A DNA stretch of 64,000 nucleotides from Bremia lactucae (lineage: Eukaryota > Oomycota > Peronosporomycetes > Peronosporales > Peronosporaceae). The stretch is from assembly GCF_004359215.1 (NCBI RefSeq), contig NC_090614.1, positions 4,134,387 to 4,198,386 of the forward strand, given 5' to 3'. Under the pieces are notes generated by a model. It searched no databases. It was not told the DNA's origin and saw only the letters and a list, made by a program, of their open reading frames with translations. A program made the position numbers and the translations under genes. Positions 54,139-64,000 of the stretch are shown here, in pieces (position 1 is the first letter of the stretch; each line of letters opens with the position of its first letter).

Positions 54139-55521
54139 TTACTCAACAAAGAGCAGATTGTCTAAGCCAAAGTCTTCGACGCTGGAGGAAACGTCGCATT
54201 CCTGACGCTGACACACTTCTTTACTAGGTATGCTACAACTCATAGCGTGAGCCCCTAAAAAAGCGTTGTTGCTGGTCCCTTCCTGCCAATTCAGCTCGTC
54301 CTTCCCATCAAACTCACTTTTATTGTCATACTCGAGCGAAAATGATTCCACTTCAAAATTTGACGAAGAAACTTGCGCGTCCCAAATCCACGGCTCTAAG
54401 AACGCGCCATGTAGGGCTGCCGCATCCGCCATAGCATTGCCCATAGTTACGTTACTCACAACGGAGGGGTACGCAGTCAGTGACACGTCACTATTTTTGA
54501 TCTCATATGGCTTGGGCCCAGTGCTGTTATAGGTCAAATCAGCCGAAAAAGCGAGAGGGTGACAGCTGCTGGGATGAGCACCTGAGAATCGGAACCCATT
54601 AAGACCAGACGAGCCAGATTCACTGGGGCGCGAAAATGATGGGGGACGAATGGCGTTTCGAGAGGTTGTGGCCACTAAATGATGTGGCTGCAGGGGTGGC
54701 AACAAAAATTGCTTGAATGACTCATCACAAAACGCTTCCAATCCATGGTACGGTTCTGGTACATCGGGTTTCATAGCCAGGTTTGGGCGGGCGAGTTTCT
54801 TTGCTGGAGGCTGGTGGCTGCGATTCGGACGAAAGCCATTGTTCTCGGGACTGGCATTCGCGTTCGGACTGTGATACATGTCGGCTAATAACGACGCATC
54901 CGGGACGCAGTACGCTGGGACACGAACAACCGCAGGCCGTTTACGGGGTGCCGAGGTTTTTCCAAGCATGTTTCGTTTTAATGACATGTCACTTTCCAAA
55001 GAAGATGGGGCTGGAAGCACTTGGGTGCTCTTCTGACGCCATTGTTCCCGGATGGGCATTCGGGATTGATTGGCGGTCGAAAGGTCGGGTGGAAAGCAAT
55101 TGTGGCTAAATGTGCAAACGCCACTTGACTGGGTTTTAGTCCATTTTCGAAAGCCAAAATTGTTCAGTTGCCGCTGAAAACTCGCAAACTTTTGATGCTT
55201 GAAATATTTCGGTAAAATTTCGCGTTCAAAGTGCTTCATCTCGAGAATATGAAAGGCCGTCACGCTATTAGGCTTTAAATCCTTGTTTTGCACCCACGAA
55301 ATGATGTGAGGGTCCTCCGTCTGTAAGATCGCATACAACGAGCGTAAAAACTTGGGGACTTTGCACGCAGAGGTGACAGTCGTGGACACTTCATCGTCGT
55401 CGCTTATAGACCCACTTGCGTCTTTTTCATTGCGACGGCTCAAGTGCGACACGCGCACACGCTTTGTTGATCGCGTCCCGGCCGCGTCTGCGGTCGGACG
55501 AGCAGTTTTGGCGGACGGCAT
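54139..55521 (-). CDS. Heat-shock-factor-type transcription factor
   Basis: A 460-residue protein with an HSF-type winged-helix DNA-binding domain at about 55-145. VPKFLRSLYAIL opens the domain, IISWVQNKDLKPNSVTAFHI fits the recognition helix region, and LPKYFKHQKFASFQRQLN with FGFRKW is the family signature. The domain ends with TFSHNCF. The N-terminal 50 residues carry a basic patch (STKRVRVSHLSRR) and an acidic run (DDDE). The remaining 310 residues are low complexity with no clear leucine-zipper oligomerisation domain (HR-A/B). Most oomycete HSF-like proteins have such divergent C-termini, so DNA-binding is firm but a classic heat-shock role is not. Expected to be nuclear. The single exon starts at the ATG at 55519-55521, 60-80 bp after an Inr-like element. 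Confidence 0.92.
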   Translation of the reverse strand: MPSAKTARPTADAAGTRSTKRVRVSHLSRRNEKDASGSISDDDEVSTTVTSACKVPKFLRSLYAILQTEDPHIISWVQNKDLKPNSVTAFHILEMKHFEREILPKYFKHQKFASFQRQLNNFGFRKWTKTQSSGVCTFSHNCFPPDLSTANQSRMPIREQWRQKSTQVLPAPSSLESDMSLKRNMLGKTSAPRKRPAVVRVPAYCVPDASLLADMYHSPNANASPENNGFRPNRSHQPPAKKLARPNLAMKPDVPEPYHGLEAFCDESFKQFLLPPLQPHHLVATTSRNAIRPPSFSRPSESGSSGLNGFRFSGAHPSSCHPLAFSADLTYNSTGPKPYEIKNSDVSLTAYPSVVSNVTMGNAMADAAALHGAFLEPWIWDAQVSSSNFEVESFSLEYDNKSEFDGKDELNWQEGTSNNAFLGAHAMSCSIPSKEVCQRQECDVSSSVEDFGLDNLLFVE

Positions 55522-55582
55522 GAAGCGCGCGTCTCGTAAGATTTTTTTTTTGAAAAAACCTCAACGAGTGGCTCCTCGAATG

Positions 55583-55600
55583 GAAATCCACGAATGAGGC
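55583..55600 (-). promoter_or_regulatory. Oomycete-type initiator (Inr) of the HSF gene
   Basis: The minus strand reads GCCTCATTCGTGGATTTC, a close fit to the oomycete Inr (CTCATTC followed by an ATTT-like block), about 62-79 bp before the ATG. Confidence 0.55.
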
Positions 55601-56806
55601 GGAGACGGCCAAGCGGAATGTATGCTGGGAGGCGGCCGCATTGTCTGCCTGCTTGTCATACGGTGAAAAAGGCGAAGCGGCCCAATCAGCGCGCGTGCGT
55701 GCGACCCGTTGGATCGCGTCCCAGGGACGGGAGACGGGGCGTCAAGATACTTTGGGACCATCTTATCCGTGCGACAGCAGCGCTTTACTCTTGAAAAGGT
55801 CGGCACGCGGGTTACAGTACATCAATGTACTTTTTTTGTAGCTTTTTGTAAGGAAGGTCTTGTAAATGTTGTCTTGCTTTGAAAATGATCAGGAGTCTCT
55901 GGCGAGACGCGGCTTGCCGCGTCATGCGCGACAATGGACGGGTCGTTAAAAAGCGGGGATATTCGCGTTGACCAGACGCGTTTTAAGAAACCACATCAAG
56001 CGTAGGGTGGAGGGCCTGGCTGTGCGAGGCCAGGTGGCATGTACCTTTCGGGGCCTGAATTCGATGTGCCTTTGATGAAATTTATGTGAAGGGTAGAGGA
56101 GACGCACCACATGATTCGTCGTTGCCGATTCGTCGTGTACTGTGTAACGGGTGGAATATCCCTCTCGGAACGCGCGGCGAACATTTTTTTAATATATATC
56201 AGCAGTGCTAATTTTCGAACCTCGGTTTCGCCCACCCAAATCGGTTCTGCATCTTACTTCCAGTGCGACCAACGCAGCCGTCCGGTTATATCGAACGAGT
56301 AAAGGTAATTCCATTTAAGTATCGTGAGGTAATTCCAACTAGTTGCAGCAGCCAGTCACGCTTGCATCCTCGTTGCTTGCTTCTTTGCTCGGTGGATTTT
56401 ACTCATGAAACGGCGCTGGGGAGGGTCCATTCTATAACCTAACTCAGCGTGCGTGTGCCTACCACCACCCTTTCGCGCATATCGACACCGCGGTCCAGTT
56501 CTCGTAAAATCGATGCTATACGTGCGAGAGTCTCTCACCATTGAAAATCTTGTCCGAGGGGGGTACGATTACGCTCTATCAACATTCTTTTATTAATAAA
56601 AAAACCACTATTGCCCCTTCAGTGGAAACCATCTGTTTAATGATGGACCACTTTGCTTCAACCTCCCACCTCCATAAAACCTCTCAAGAGTTGTATCGTT
56701 CGTTCCGCATGTAACTCTCAAGCACCGACACGAGCGTTTCGGGCGCCACGGTCCCAACGTGTCGCTGTTTCAATGCGCTTGACGCAAAACATTACGAGTT
56801 GCTTCC
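55601..56806. other. Spacer between HSF promoter and kinase relic
   Basis: About 1.2 kb with only short frames on both strands, none with recognisable motifs. It includes the upstream part of the HSF promoter and the 3' flank of the kinase pseudogene. Confidence 0.45.
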
Positions 56807-58937
56807 CTATCCGTCGCGTGTTCTTTGAACAACATTCGAGGGTTTATGGAGCAGTTGTTCGTCTCGAGCACTGGCGACCCACGCGCCTACGTCAGCTGCG
56901 CTAGGGCGTGCGTTCGGGACGCATGCCGCGCTTATGTGCGTGCTTGGCAATGGACAGTTGGCAGAGAGCTGTGGACGAAGGCCGTCGTGAACAATGCGAC
57001 GCATTAAGCGCAGCGGGTGCCGAGTAAGTTGCTCCGACTGATTAATAGGGTCATGATATGAAAGAATGCATGTATCTAGTTCAGAGAAAAGGATTCCAAG
57101 CGAGTAGATGTCGCTCTTTTCTCTGCACGCTTCGCCGAGTAGCAATGCAGGGGCAGTCCACGACAACGTCCCGGCCGCAGCGATAACGTTTGAGCTCGTG
57201 TTGTTGCCACTTTGGTTGCGTCGACTGATGCTAAAGTCACACAATTTTTTGGCATTCAAGGACGCCGAGAGGAGGACGTTGCGTGACTTGACGTCGCGGT
57301 GGACCACCTTGGGAAGGAGTGCATGTAGATAGGCAAGTGCGCTAGTGACGGCTTGGGCAAGTGCCAATTTATGTGTGGACCACGTAAAGTCGCAAGTTTG
57401 TGTCGAGTGTGAAGTAACCCGGAAGTACCATGCGAGCTCAAATGCCGGCATCAAATTGCAAAAAGACCGAGTTCAAGCGCTTTGGCGTTAACTCACTTGA
57501 GCCCGTTATTGCAAGAGTAGATCTTTGTTGCGCCAGAAAGTGTTGCAACTCGCCTCCTTCCATGTATTCCTGCGCCATGACAACGTGTTCAAGGGTCGCT
57601 TGCAATGTCACTATATGGAGGTATTTTAATTGTGCCAGGAGCGTAACCTTGGCGAAGAACCAGGTCATTGTCGACAAGACGACATTTTTTAGCGACCAAT
57701 TGCTTTACTACCACATGTGTGTGGTTGTAAAGCGCTAGCCAGATTTCGCCTGTGGCACCGCGCGAGAGCGGTCGAAGCACTTGAAAGTCGCGCAAAGGCA
57801 CGCGCATGTCACTGCATTCTCATCATCGTGGTCATAACTTGACGACACGTCTGATCCGTTTTGTTTCATTGTTTTTAAACGCAAGTTGTCGTCGCTATTG
57901 CCACTCGACGAGATTCGCTCGACACGATGCGTGTTGATCGTTGGAGAGTAACCGTTTCGGTGGCTTTCGGGCACTAGAAACGCTTCGACGGCCCCATTGT
58001 CGAACAAATGCTCGTTCTCTTGCAGCCACAAATCAAATTCGCGCTGGTCTTCGTTTCGTAAGGCCATTTTATACCGATTGACGGAAAACCCGCCAAATGT
58101 AATAAATGTAAAAATACACAAGGGAACGAGTAACCACAGTTTGTCGTGTTTATGCACTGCCGCGTATTTCGTAAGCCACATTGGCACGACGTTGCCACTT
58201 TTGAGTGGGCAAAACTTGGATGGGTCCACCGCGTCATATGGCGCACATGGAATCACCATGGCCGGGACAGATGGACATTGCCTGAAGTAACAGTACAACG
58301 TCACGCATACATTGACTCAAATGGGTCGGGAAATTTAATATTTGCATTGCATACGACCCAATTTGAGGTATTGTACACACAATGCGTCCAGGTCGGCACC
58401 ATTTCCCCAAATGGCGGCATACGCCGGTGCCGACGTGTCGGATGCGGCGTTCACGGCACATTGGACCGATCTGAGAAGACGTAAGGCCTTGCAATTAAGA
58501 GAACGATAGAAGCTCGTGTTGTTCGGTCGCACGCATTCGTGGTATTCGCATTCGGCGCGCTTAAAAGCCTTAGGTGGCACCACGAGCTCTGCCATGGAGC
58601 GTCCGCAGCGTGTATACACCTTGGCTAGCGTCCGCGTGGGCGTCAAAACATAGCCAGCATTCCAAAGGATTGCACGCTGCAGGAGACCAGGTAACGTGCT
58701 CCAGACCAGCGAATTTGAATTGAGTTGTTGCTGCAATACAAGCGGCAGCGCGTTCACGTGCACGTCAGAGAGCTGCGAAGCGTTGACAAGCTTTGTTTGG
58801 AGCACGTAGAGCTGCTGCGAGAAGTCCGAGTGAAGCCCAGAGAATTCAAAATTTGTATCGACGGGCACGTTAATGGAGGATGTAGCCAATTGCCTTGTCA
58901 CAGTTGCCAGCACTACCATGAGCCCTGTCAGCGTCAT
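56807..58937 (-). pseudogene. Receptor-like TKL protein kinase, probably a pseudogene
   Basis: From the ATG at 58935-58937: a hydrophobic N-terminus (MTLTGLMVVLATVTRQLA, signal peptide), a Cys-containing ectodomain, and a likely 99-nt intron (58380-58282, GTGTGT...TTCAG). Then follow a transmembrane helix (LWLLVPLCIFTFITFGGF) and a juxtamembrane part. The kinase domain is split over three frames: N-lobe glycine loop and lysine (LSRGATGEIWLAL, VVVKQL; frame from 57807), helix C to hinge (LLAQLKYLHIV, EYMEGGELQHFL; frame from 57677), and the catalytic loop (VVHRDVKSRNVLL; frame from 57454). Two or three frame changes lack convincing splice sites. The DFG motif reads DFS and APE reads APA. Loss of both, plus frameshifts, points to decay, though sequencing indels could explain the frames. 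Oomycete TKL kinases of this layout are common. Confidence 0.75.
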
Positions 58938-59038
58938 TATCAGATTGTTGGTTAGGAAGTCGACTCCAGCCAATCAAAAACAAATGCGGCAAATTGTAGT
59001 GAAATTATAGTCTCATTTCTAATACCAACCCCAGCCAC

Positions 59039-59835
59039 TTTTTAGCCAATCAAATGTCATAATGACAGCCCATCACATTTCATTAAATATATCAACTCGG
59101 AATCTCCGTCGACGCCGCCGTTGGAACTAAGGGGGTCCGGGCATAGGTATATATTTCGGTCGCTGCCTGTATCCTAGAGGTCATCCTGGGTCTTGTGTAA
59201 GCTGTAGCGGCTGCGGAAAATAGTGGAGTTAGTTTAAAAAGCGGGTGATTGACGGTAGAATTTTGTAACGGGGTGTATCGTTACATGAAATTAACACTTA
59301 AAGATTGTTAATTAATATATTATCTAAAAGGTAGATAATATTTGGAGGATATTACTTTAAATAGTTATGTTCAGAATTCTTATCCATAAATAGGTATAGA
59401 CCATTATATCTATTTATTCGCAGACTATTCAGCTGTAGATGTAAACAAAAGAGAGAGACAGATAAGATAAGATAAGAATTCAATTGCATGTTTGGTATTA
59501 GTTTATAATTAAGTTAGCATTTACAAGATAGAAGAGATACTTAATTATATTAATACAGTTTTTCATTTAAACCTCTTTAAGCTAGTTACCTTAAAGAGAA
59601 GTCTTCCTCTGCACGTACCACTGTACGTGAAATAACGTAAGGCACCACTCGCAACTGAAGCAGCGCAAAGTGGACTTGTACTGAAGCAGTACAAGTCGTA
59701 GTGCCCCGTTACAAATTTGATGTTGCTAGTCATGCGCGGAGATTTCAACGTTGCTGATCGTGCACGGACATTACGACGTTGATGTATATATTAAATGTGA
59801 TGGGCTGTATTTATGACATTTGTTTGGCTAAAAAC
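59039..59835. repeat. Inverted-repeat element (MITE-like) split by a solo LTR
   Basis: 59039-59095 and the reverse complement of 59779-59835 match over about 56 bp (tttagccaa[t/a]caaatgtcat, then cagcccatcacattt). Without the solo LTR the element would be about 345 bp, a typical MITE size. No coding capacity. Confidence 0.65.
59264..59713 (+). repeat. Solo LTR, family B, with target duplication AATTT
   Basis: 450 bp, TGTAACGGGG to CCCCGTTACA, flanked by AATTT on both sides (59259-59263 and 59714-59718). A single LTR with intact target duplication is the mark of recombination between the two LTRs of an inserted element. A minus-oriented relative is at 32696-33162. Confidence 0.93.
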
Positions 59836-59845
59836 GGTTTCGGTT

Positions 59846-60815
59846 AATTGCTATATTCACACCCTTTTTCCTTAAATTCTCACCTTATTTTATTTTGAAT
59901 TTGCAGTGCGTGCGGTCACGTGAAAGGGGGCTAATTATAGCGTAATACGTTGTCATTGTGTATGTAGGATTATATGATGGATGGAGTGACGGCTCGTGAT
60001 TATGACTACGCTCCAGCACGTTTAGGTTCCAATTGTATTTCCAGTCAAGAGGAAAGGACAATCGATCCGGCGAAAGCTGGTCTAACGCTGGCGTAATTTC
60101 CCAGCTTTTGCTCATTTACGGTACCTCGGTCACATTTGAGTTATACTCGTTTTCCTGTAATAAAGCTTTTTATCGAAATAGCGTAGCCTTGACCACGCGC
60201 AAAAGACTGCAGAGTATTCTCAAGCTGCTTCCGGCTGAAAAAAACAACTTCTGAGGAGGAAGCATGTTATTGTGTGGTGATGGTGTGGATGAGGACCTCA
60301 CAGGTAATGACAAAGCAGACGTGAATGGTGCGGAGAAGAAAACATGATAGTAGTGTTAGAGGGTGGTTTTATTGTAATAGAATAAGTAAGCTGCGAGTGG
60401 CCAGTACTGGTATGCAGATGGCTGCCGGGCGTTGACCTCAGAGATGTTGTCTTACCCATTGTTTCACCCTGACAATAATCCATGCGGCCATCCACGCCAG
60501 TACGGGTGAGACACCATTTTATATTAACGGACTGCGCCATCCTCGGACGCCAGTCTCGTTTGTGCGCAGCCCGAGTCTTAGTGGGGGAGGGCCCCTCACA
60601 ATGCTCGGTGCGAAAGAGGTACATAGTTTCGTCAATATGACGATGACCCATGAGTATATCATCTCAAAGACTGAAACTATCATAACTCCTACATCCATAA
60701 CGACAACGTATTACGCAATAGTTAGTCCTCTATCACGTGACCCACCTCTCTCGCACTGCAAATTAAAAATAAAAAAGGTTTGAATTCAAGGAGAAAGGGT
60801 GTGAATAAAGCAATT
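59846..60815. repeat. Second inverted-repeat element, about 970 bp
   Basis: 59846-59975 and the reverse complement of 60683-60815 align over about 130 bp (aattgct[a/t]tattcacaccc, tttgcagtgcg, gcgtaatacgttgtc), with small differences. The interior (59980-60680) has only short frames without motifs. It fits a non-autonomous DNA transposon or fold-back element. A TA lies at each end just outside TTCACACCC, but the match extends beyond it, so the true termini are uncertain. Confidence 0.7.
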
Positions 60816-61939
60816 TCCTATATTTATAATACATATATATATATATGTTGTCTTTTTACTGAATAAAGCAAGATGTCTCATATGTGGTTAATCACACTAG
60901 CAACGCTAGAGGAGGGTCCAGGCATCGGCCATGTCTGGCAGCCTTGCTATGAAAGCATCTCGGTTCTGCTATTAATATGTCGCAACATGCAGAAAGTTGG
61001 GCGCCTCGCACGGCCGTGCCAGCCCTGCAATTGAGACGTTTAATGAGCGCCCGCAGTTGGAGCTGAATCCTTCCCCAAACCCAGGCTTCACTGGCTTGCA
61101 TCGGGATATTCGATTTATGGCAAACGCTGTCCACGCGGTGACGCCAGAGCGTTATGATGATGACGGCCCTTGTGACCTCTCATATCGTCCTCCAGGCCTA
61201 GGCGAAATGATCGATGTCGTCTGGATATCGGGCTAACAGCATTGCTGTGCCCTGAGGTTAATGGTGTGGCACGCTGAAATCGTTTGCGAAGTGCTCGAGC
61301 CAATCCAATAGGTGTTTAGACAAATGAGGTGTGCTCCCTCAATGACTGATGAGCCTGGCCCAGATTGCCTGAGCACGGGGACGTCCTTAAAAATATCCCG
61401 GGTCTCCTTCTGTCCCAAACATTCTCGATACGTGCAAGTTTCGTCCGGATGCCGGTCCTACCTGTTGCGTGGTGGTACAGTGTCCCTAGCTGATAGTCTG
61501 TCGCCGCGTGTCAGTGACCCCATGCTGGGCTGGCTACACATCGAGAGCTGCGCTTTGCCACCGCGTTGTTCCGCGCAAATTCCGCCGAAGACATATTCCT
61601 GGGGTCCTGTCCGCTGTATGTGAGTGTTCTGTTCGAAAGAGATATCGCGAATCCTGTCATACTTGGATCGGGATTTCTTACTTATGCATTAGAAATGTGT
61701 TTAACTGATCCGTGTTACACTAATTTTCTAAAACAATTCACAACTTTATTCGGCGAAATCAATTTAGTCGCTAGCACAATGTGAGCTTTTTTGTAAAATT
61801 GCCATTGTAGAGTACGACTTCGTTGCTCTTCCCTTGCTCTTGCGCCTCACTCAAATATAAGTCGAATTATCATCGTCTAATATTACGGGTCTAGTACCCC
61901 AAGATGTAAGCCGAAAATAAATGACTCGCAGTATCCGCT
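60816..61939. other. Unassigned 1.1-kb stretch
   Basis: It starts with a short (TA)n run (60830-60845). Open frames on both strands at 60.9-61.6 kb reach 103 codons, but none shows a motif I can name. By position it could be part of a decayed non-LTR or Gypsy element. Confidence 0.35.
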
Positions 61940-63290
61940 ACTCGGTACTGAAGTATACCTAAGTATGTATTTGTTAATTAAACTTAAACAGCATATGTAA
62001 TAGGTTGTACCACCACATCACCCCCCCCCCTCAAGTTGCGCTTACCACACGTAAGCGTCAATCTCATAATTTTCTCCTCAACGAGAAATTTAACGGGATC
62101 ATGTCGACCGTGCCCAGTTACCCACACTGAGCAGCATGAACCCTGATCGTGTAAGCAGCAAGATTCCCAACTTAGGTTGTCAGACGACAATATGAAAAGA
62201 GCAGGAGCCGCGGCTTATGGATGAATATTTGAAACCATGAATCTTGTATAGTCTTGGTGGTGCTGATCAACCCGAATCATCTGAATTCATTGAGGCACCC
62301 TTCGCGCGATACCAGGCAAAACGACGGAAAACTCAATCTCTGACGACGCGCTGCAACGATCTTGGTGTGTGATCATCAGACGCTGGAATGGTAGTCGACG
62401 TGAAGGACATTCCTTCACGTTCTACCTGGAACAACGCGAGGTCGGACGTGGCGAGCACGCTGTTGCAATTTAAATCGTCGGATCTGTTCACGCAGTCTCC
62501 GCTGCCGCCATAAGATCGCCGCGATCAACGGCCATATTGTCCATATGTTCCCGAGCTTCGTGATAGATTCTGAAGTCGCTCATGTGATCGTCGCCGCTGG
62601 GATATAGCAGCTTGTGAGCGCCACGGCTCACAAGATCGTGGATGGAAGCAACATCATCGGACACATTCTTCGTCTTCGCATTGGACTCATAGTCCGCCAT
62701 CACGTCGGGGTAATTCTGAGCCAACGAATATCCCACCAAACGAAGAAAGCAATGATTTTCGCTCGAGGCTTCGTGTGCACTGAGTCACTATTCTGCACCT
62801 GTGAAATGCGACCTTGGTGACCGACAATATGATCGACGATCCAGCGTCGTGCTCCCGATGCATCGACCAGTGGAGGAGGAGCATCACGGTAGATGGTCTG
62901 CGATAATGAGCCGATAGACACAATTGGGCTCCCAATCATTTGAACGCCGAGTTGCGCTATCTGCGAGCCGAAACTGGAAAGGCAAAGACTGGTCTACTTG
63001 ATGCTAGGGAAATGGCCGAGAGTCCTTGCGACTGCGCGGCTGCTGTATTCGGAGGACCTCAGCAGAACGAGTGCTCGGGCAAAACTGGAGCCAAGTCGTC
63101 GTTAGCGTCGTCTTCACTGGATGTCAGACTTTGAGCCGGCGCAGAAGAAAATGTTCGATGAGAGGTCCGCCGGTAAAAAAACTTGGGGAGCCCGACATAG
63201 AATGTCGTGTACAGACGCATAGACGTAGATATCTAGCGTGTCAGCATAACCGTGATTTTTAATAACCTTGAATGGTCAATACATATTGTT
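61940..63290 (-). mobile_element. Gypsy remnant related to family E (integrase end to 3' LTR)
   Basis: On the minus strand, 63270-63180 holds the integrase C-terminal block (GPFKVIKNHGYADTLDIYV, then in another frame TTFYVG). 62939-62840 holds the start of a chromodomain (APPPLVDASGARRWIVDHIV), and after a frame change come GYSLAQNYPDVMADYES and what follows to 62488. The left end (61980-62017) resembles the Gypsy E LTR end, and directly inside it lies a C10 run, the complement of a polypurine tract (62018-62035). RT, RNase H and gag are missing. Confidence 0.75.
62229..62470 (+). pseudogene. Broken homologue of the Gypsy E antisense frame
   Basis: Plus-strand text at 62229-62338 reads LMDEYLKP-stop-ILYSLGG, then PESSEFIEAPFARYQAK, matching VMDQHLIPWALYDLSG and the following PDSLETMQDYFRRFRG of the antisense protein. 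After a frameshift, 62339-62470 reads SDDALQRSWCVIIRRWN, then EGHSFTFYLEQRE and GEHAVAI, matching YESLQRSWCAFIRGWN, DGRSFQQWLANRE and AEHSVGV. The stop replaces tryptophan. It lies, as in Gypsy E, between the 3' LTR and the chromodomain, antisense to pol. Confidence 0.75.
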
Positions 63291-63546
63291 TGTTTGTTGT
63301 GATGTGAGGGCTAATAATGTCTTATAACATAGTTACTGACACATAATAGCCGTTACAGTGACGCCAGAATATCGCTACTGCCTAAACAGTGTGTCCGGTG
63401 TTGGACATGCTGACCCTTGTGGGCACACGGGGCTCTGTGCAGGTCCGTGTATCCCGTCCCTCCTAAAGTTATTGTGTCACTGTGCTGTATCAGTCACGGT
63501 GTGCCTTGTTGCCTCCGTCAGGCCCGCTTTAGTTCCAGCGCCCTTT
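63291..63546. other. Spacer
   Basis: About 250 bp between the Gypsy remnant and the RNase H-like frame. Nothing recognised. Confidence 0.4.
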
Positions 63547-64000
63547 TCAATGCTTCAATCTAGTTGAGTGCCGCGCTCCGCTGCGCGTGCGAACAGCGAG
63601 GTTTCCCCGTCGGGCACCACTATCCAGCTCCTTAAAAGTAAGGCGTGTCCACAGTGCGTCTGACGTGTCAAAACTAGACGCCAATGTGGATGCTCTGGGT
63701 GGTTTTCTCCCGAGTTGCCGTCGAATCAAGCTACCGCAGTCTCCCGCGATGTGAACCGTTGCGATCTGAAAGCTGCTGGCATTAACTAAGTTCCGGAGGA
63801 GCCCTAGTTGTTGACCCAGGTTCAGCGAAACCTCTTCGGTCGCGTATGCAACACTGGCCAATCGCAATGTACTGGACATACCTGTCCGGCCTCCGGTCGC
63901 TACTATCATGTAACCATCAGCCGTGTGGCTTGAAGTCACCACCGCTCCGAATAGTAAGTGCTGTTGCCTCCGATCCAGCCTGAATCTCCAGCCAGGACAA
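63547..64000 (-). pseudogene. RNase H-like domain of a non-LTR retroelement, partial
   Basis: The minus-strand frame continues off the right edge. It shows a loosely RNase H-like order: a beta strand (GAVVTSSHTADGYMIV), helix (ATEEVSLNLGQQLGLLRNLV), VHIAGDCGSLIRRQLGRKPP (the conserved Asp of the strand-helix motif), then a helix. This resembles the RNase H tail of LINE-type polyproteins in oomycetes. Conserved acidic residues before the helix seem lost, and the frame ends early at 63547. A fragment at best. Confidence 0.45.

Noticed and set aside
60298..60651. 117-codon minus-strand frame inside the second inverted-repeat element as a transposase
   Set aside because: No catalytic residues or fold of any transposase family, and the composition is rich in His/Thr/Ser with no conserved block.
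1..64000. CRISPR arrays, bacterial operons, rRNA or tRNA genes
   Set aside because: Eukaryotic gene structure throughout. No spaced direct repeats, no rRNA core sequence and no cloverleaf with A/B boxes was noticed by eye.

Overview
The window reads as nuclear DNA of an oomycete, most likely a plant-pathogenic Peronosporales species (Phytophthora or a downy mildew). The evidence is the mix of genes: a C2/myotubularin/FYVE protein, a WRKY19-type zinc-finger protein, an HSF-type factor, a secreted GH6 cellulase and a TKL-kinase relic. Genes are mostly intronless, three have oomycete-like initiator (Inr) sequences close to their ATG, and Gypsy/chromovirus and Copia elements of oomycete type surround them. 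The exact species cannot be told from the sequence.

Layout. 1-3.7 kb: nested Gypsy debris (LTR families I call A and C). 4.1-4.9 kb: WRKY19-type zinc-finger gene (-). 8.4-15.6 kb: a gene island with UDP-glucose 6-dehydrogenase (+), a phytanoyl-CoA dioxygenase-like gene with one 63-nt intron (+), and a 1343-aa C2-GRAM-myotubularin-FYVE gene (-). 15.9-33.2 kb: a graveyard of Gypsy (C and D) and Copia pieces plus LTRs of families A and B. 34.1-46.2 kb: one complete Gypsy chromovirus (family E, minus strand, LTRs at both ends, 5-bp target duplication GGTAT). It is inflated by an apparent assembly error: 4,528 bp are repeated on both sides of a 5-N gap, so the real element is about 7.6 kb. 47.4-58.9 kb: a second gene island with a mucin-like type I membrane protein (-), a secreted GH6 glucanase (+), an HSF-type transcription factor (-) and a decayed receptor-like TKL kinase (-). 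59-64 kb: two inverted-repeat elements (one split by a solo LTR with an intact target duplication), a Gypsy remnant related to family E, and a piece resembling a non-LTR RNase H.

How the parts relate. The cellular genes look independent rather than a pathway cluster. UGDH supplies UDP-glucuronate for wall polysaccharides, the FYVE/myotubularin protein turns over 3-phosphoinositides on endosomes, and the GH6 enzyme is secreted and acts on beta-1,4-glucan.

The most interesting item is an antisense gene inside Gypsy E. A 459-codon open frame with an SR-rich middle and a coiled-coil tail lies on the strand opposite gag-pol, between the 3' LTR and the integrase. A broken, clearly homologous protein lies in the same place and orientation in the divergent remnant at 62.2 kb, and a third element has an antisense coiled-coil frame at the equivalent site. 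In Gypsy E the sense-strand chromodomain carries two stops while the antisense frame stays open.

Limits. All identifications are from reading motifs. Splice sites, LTR ends and percentages were judged by eye.
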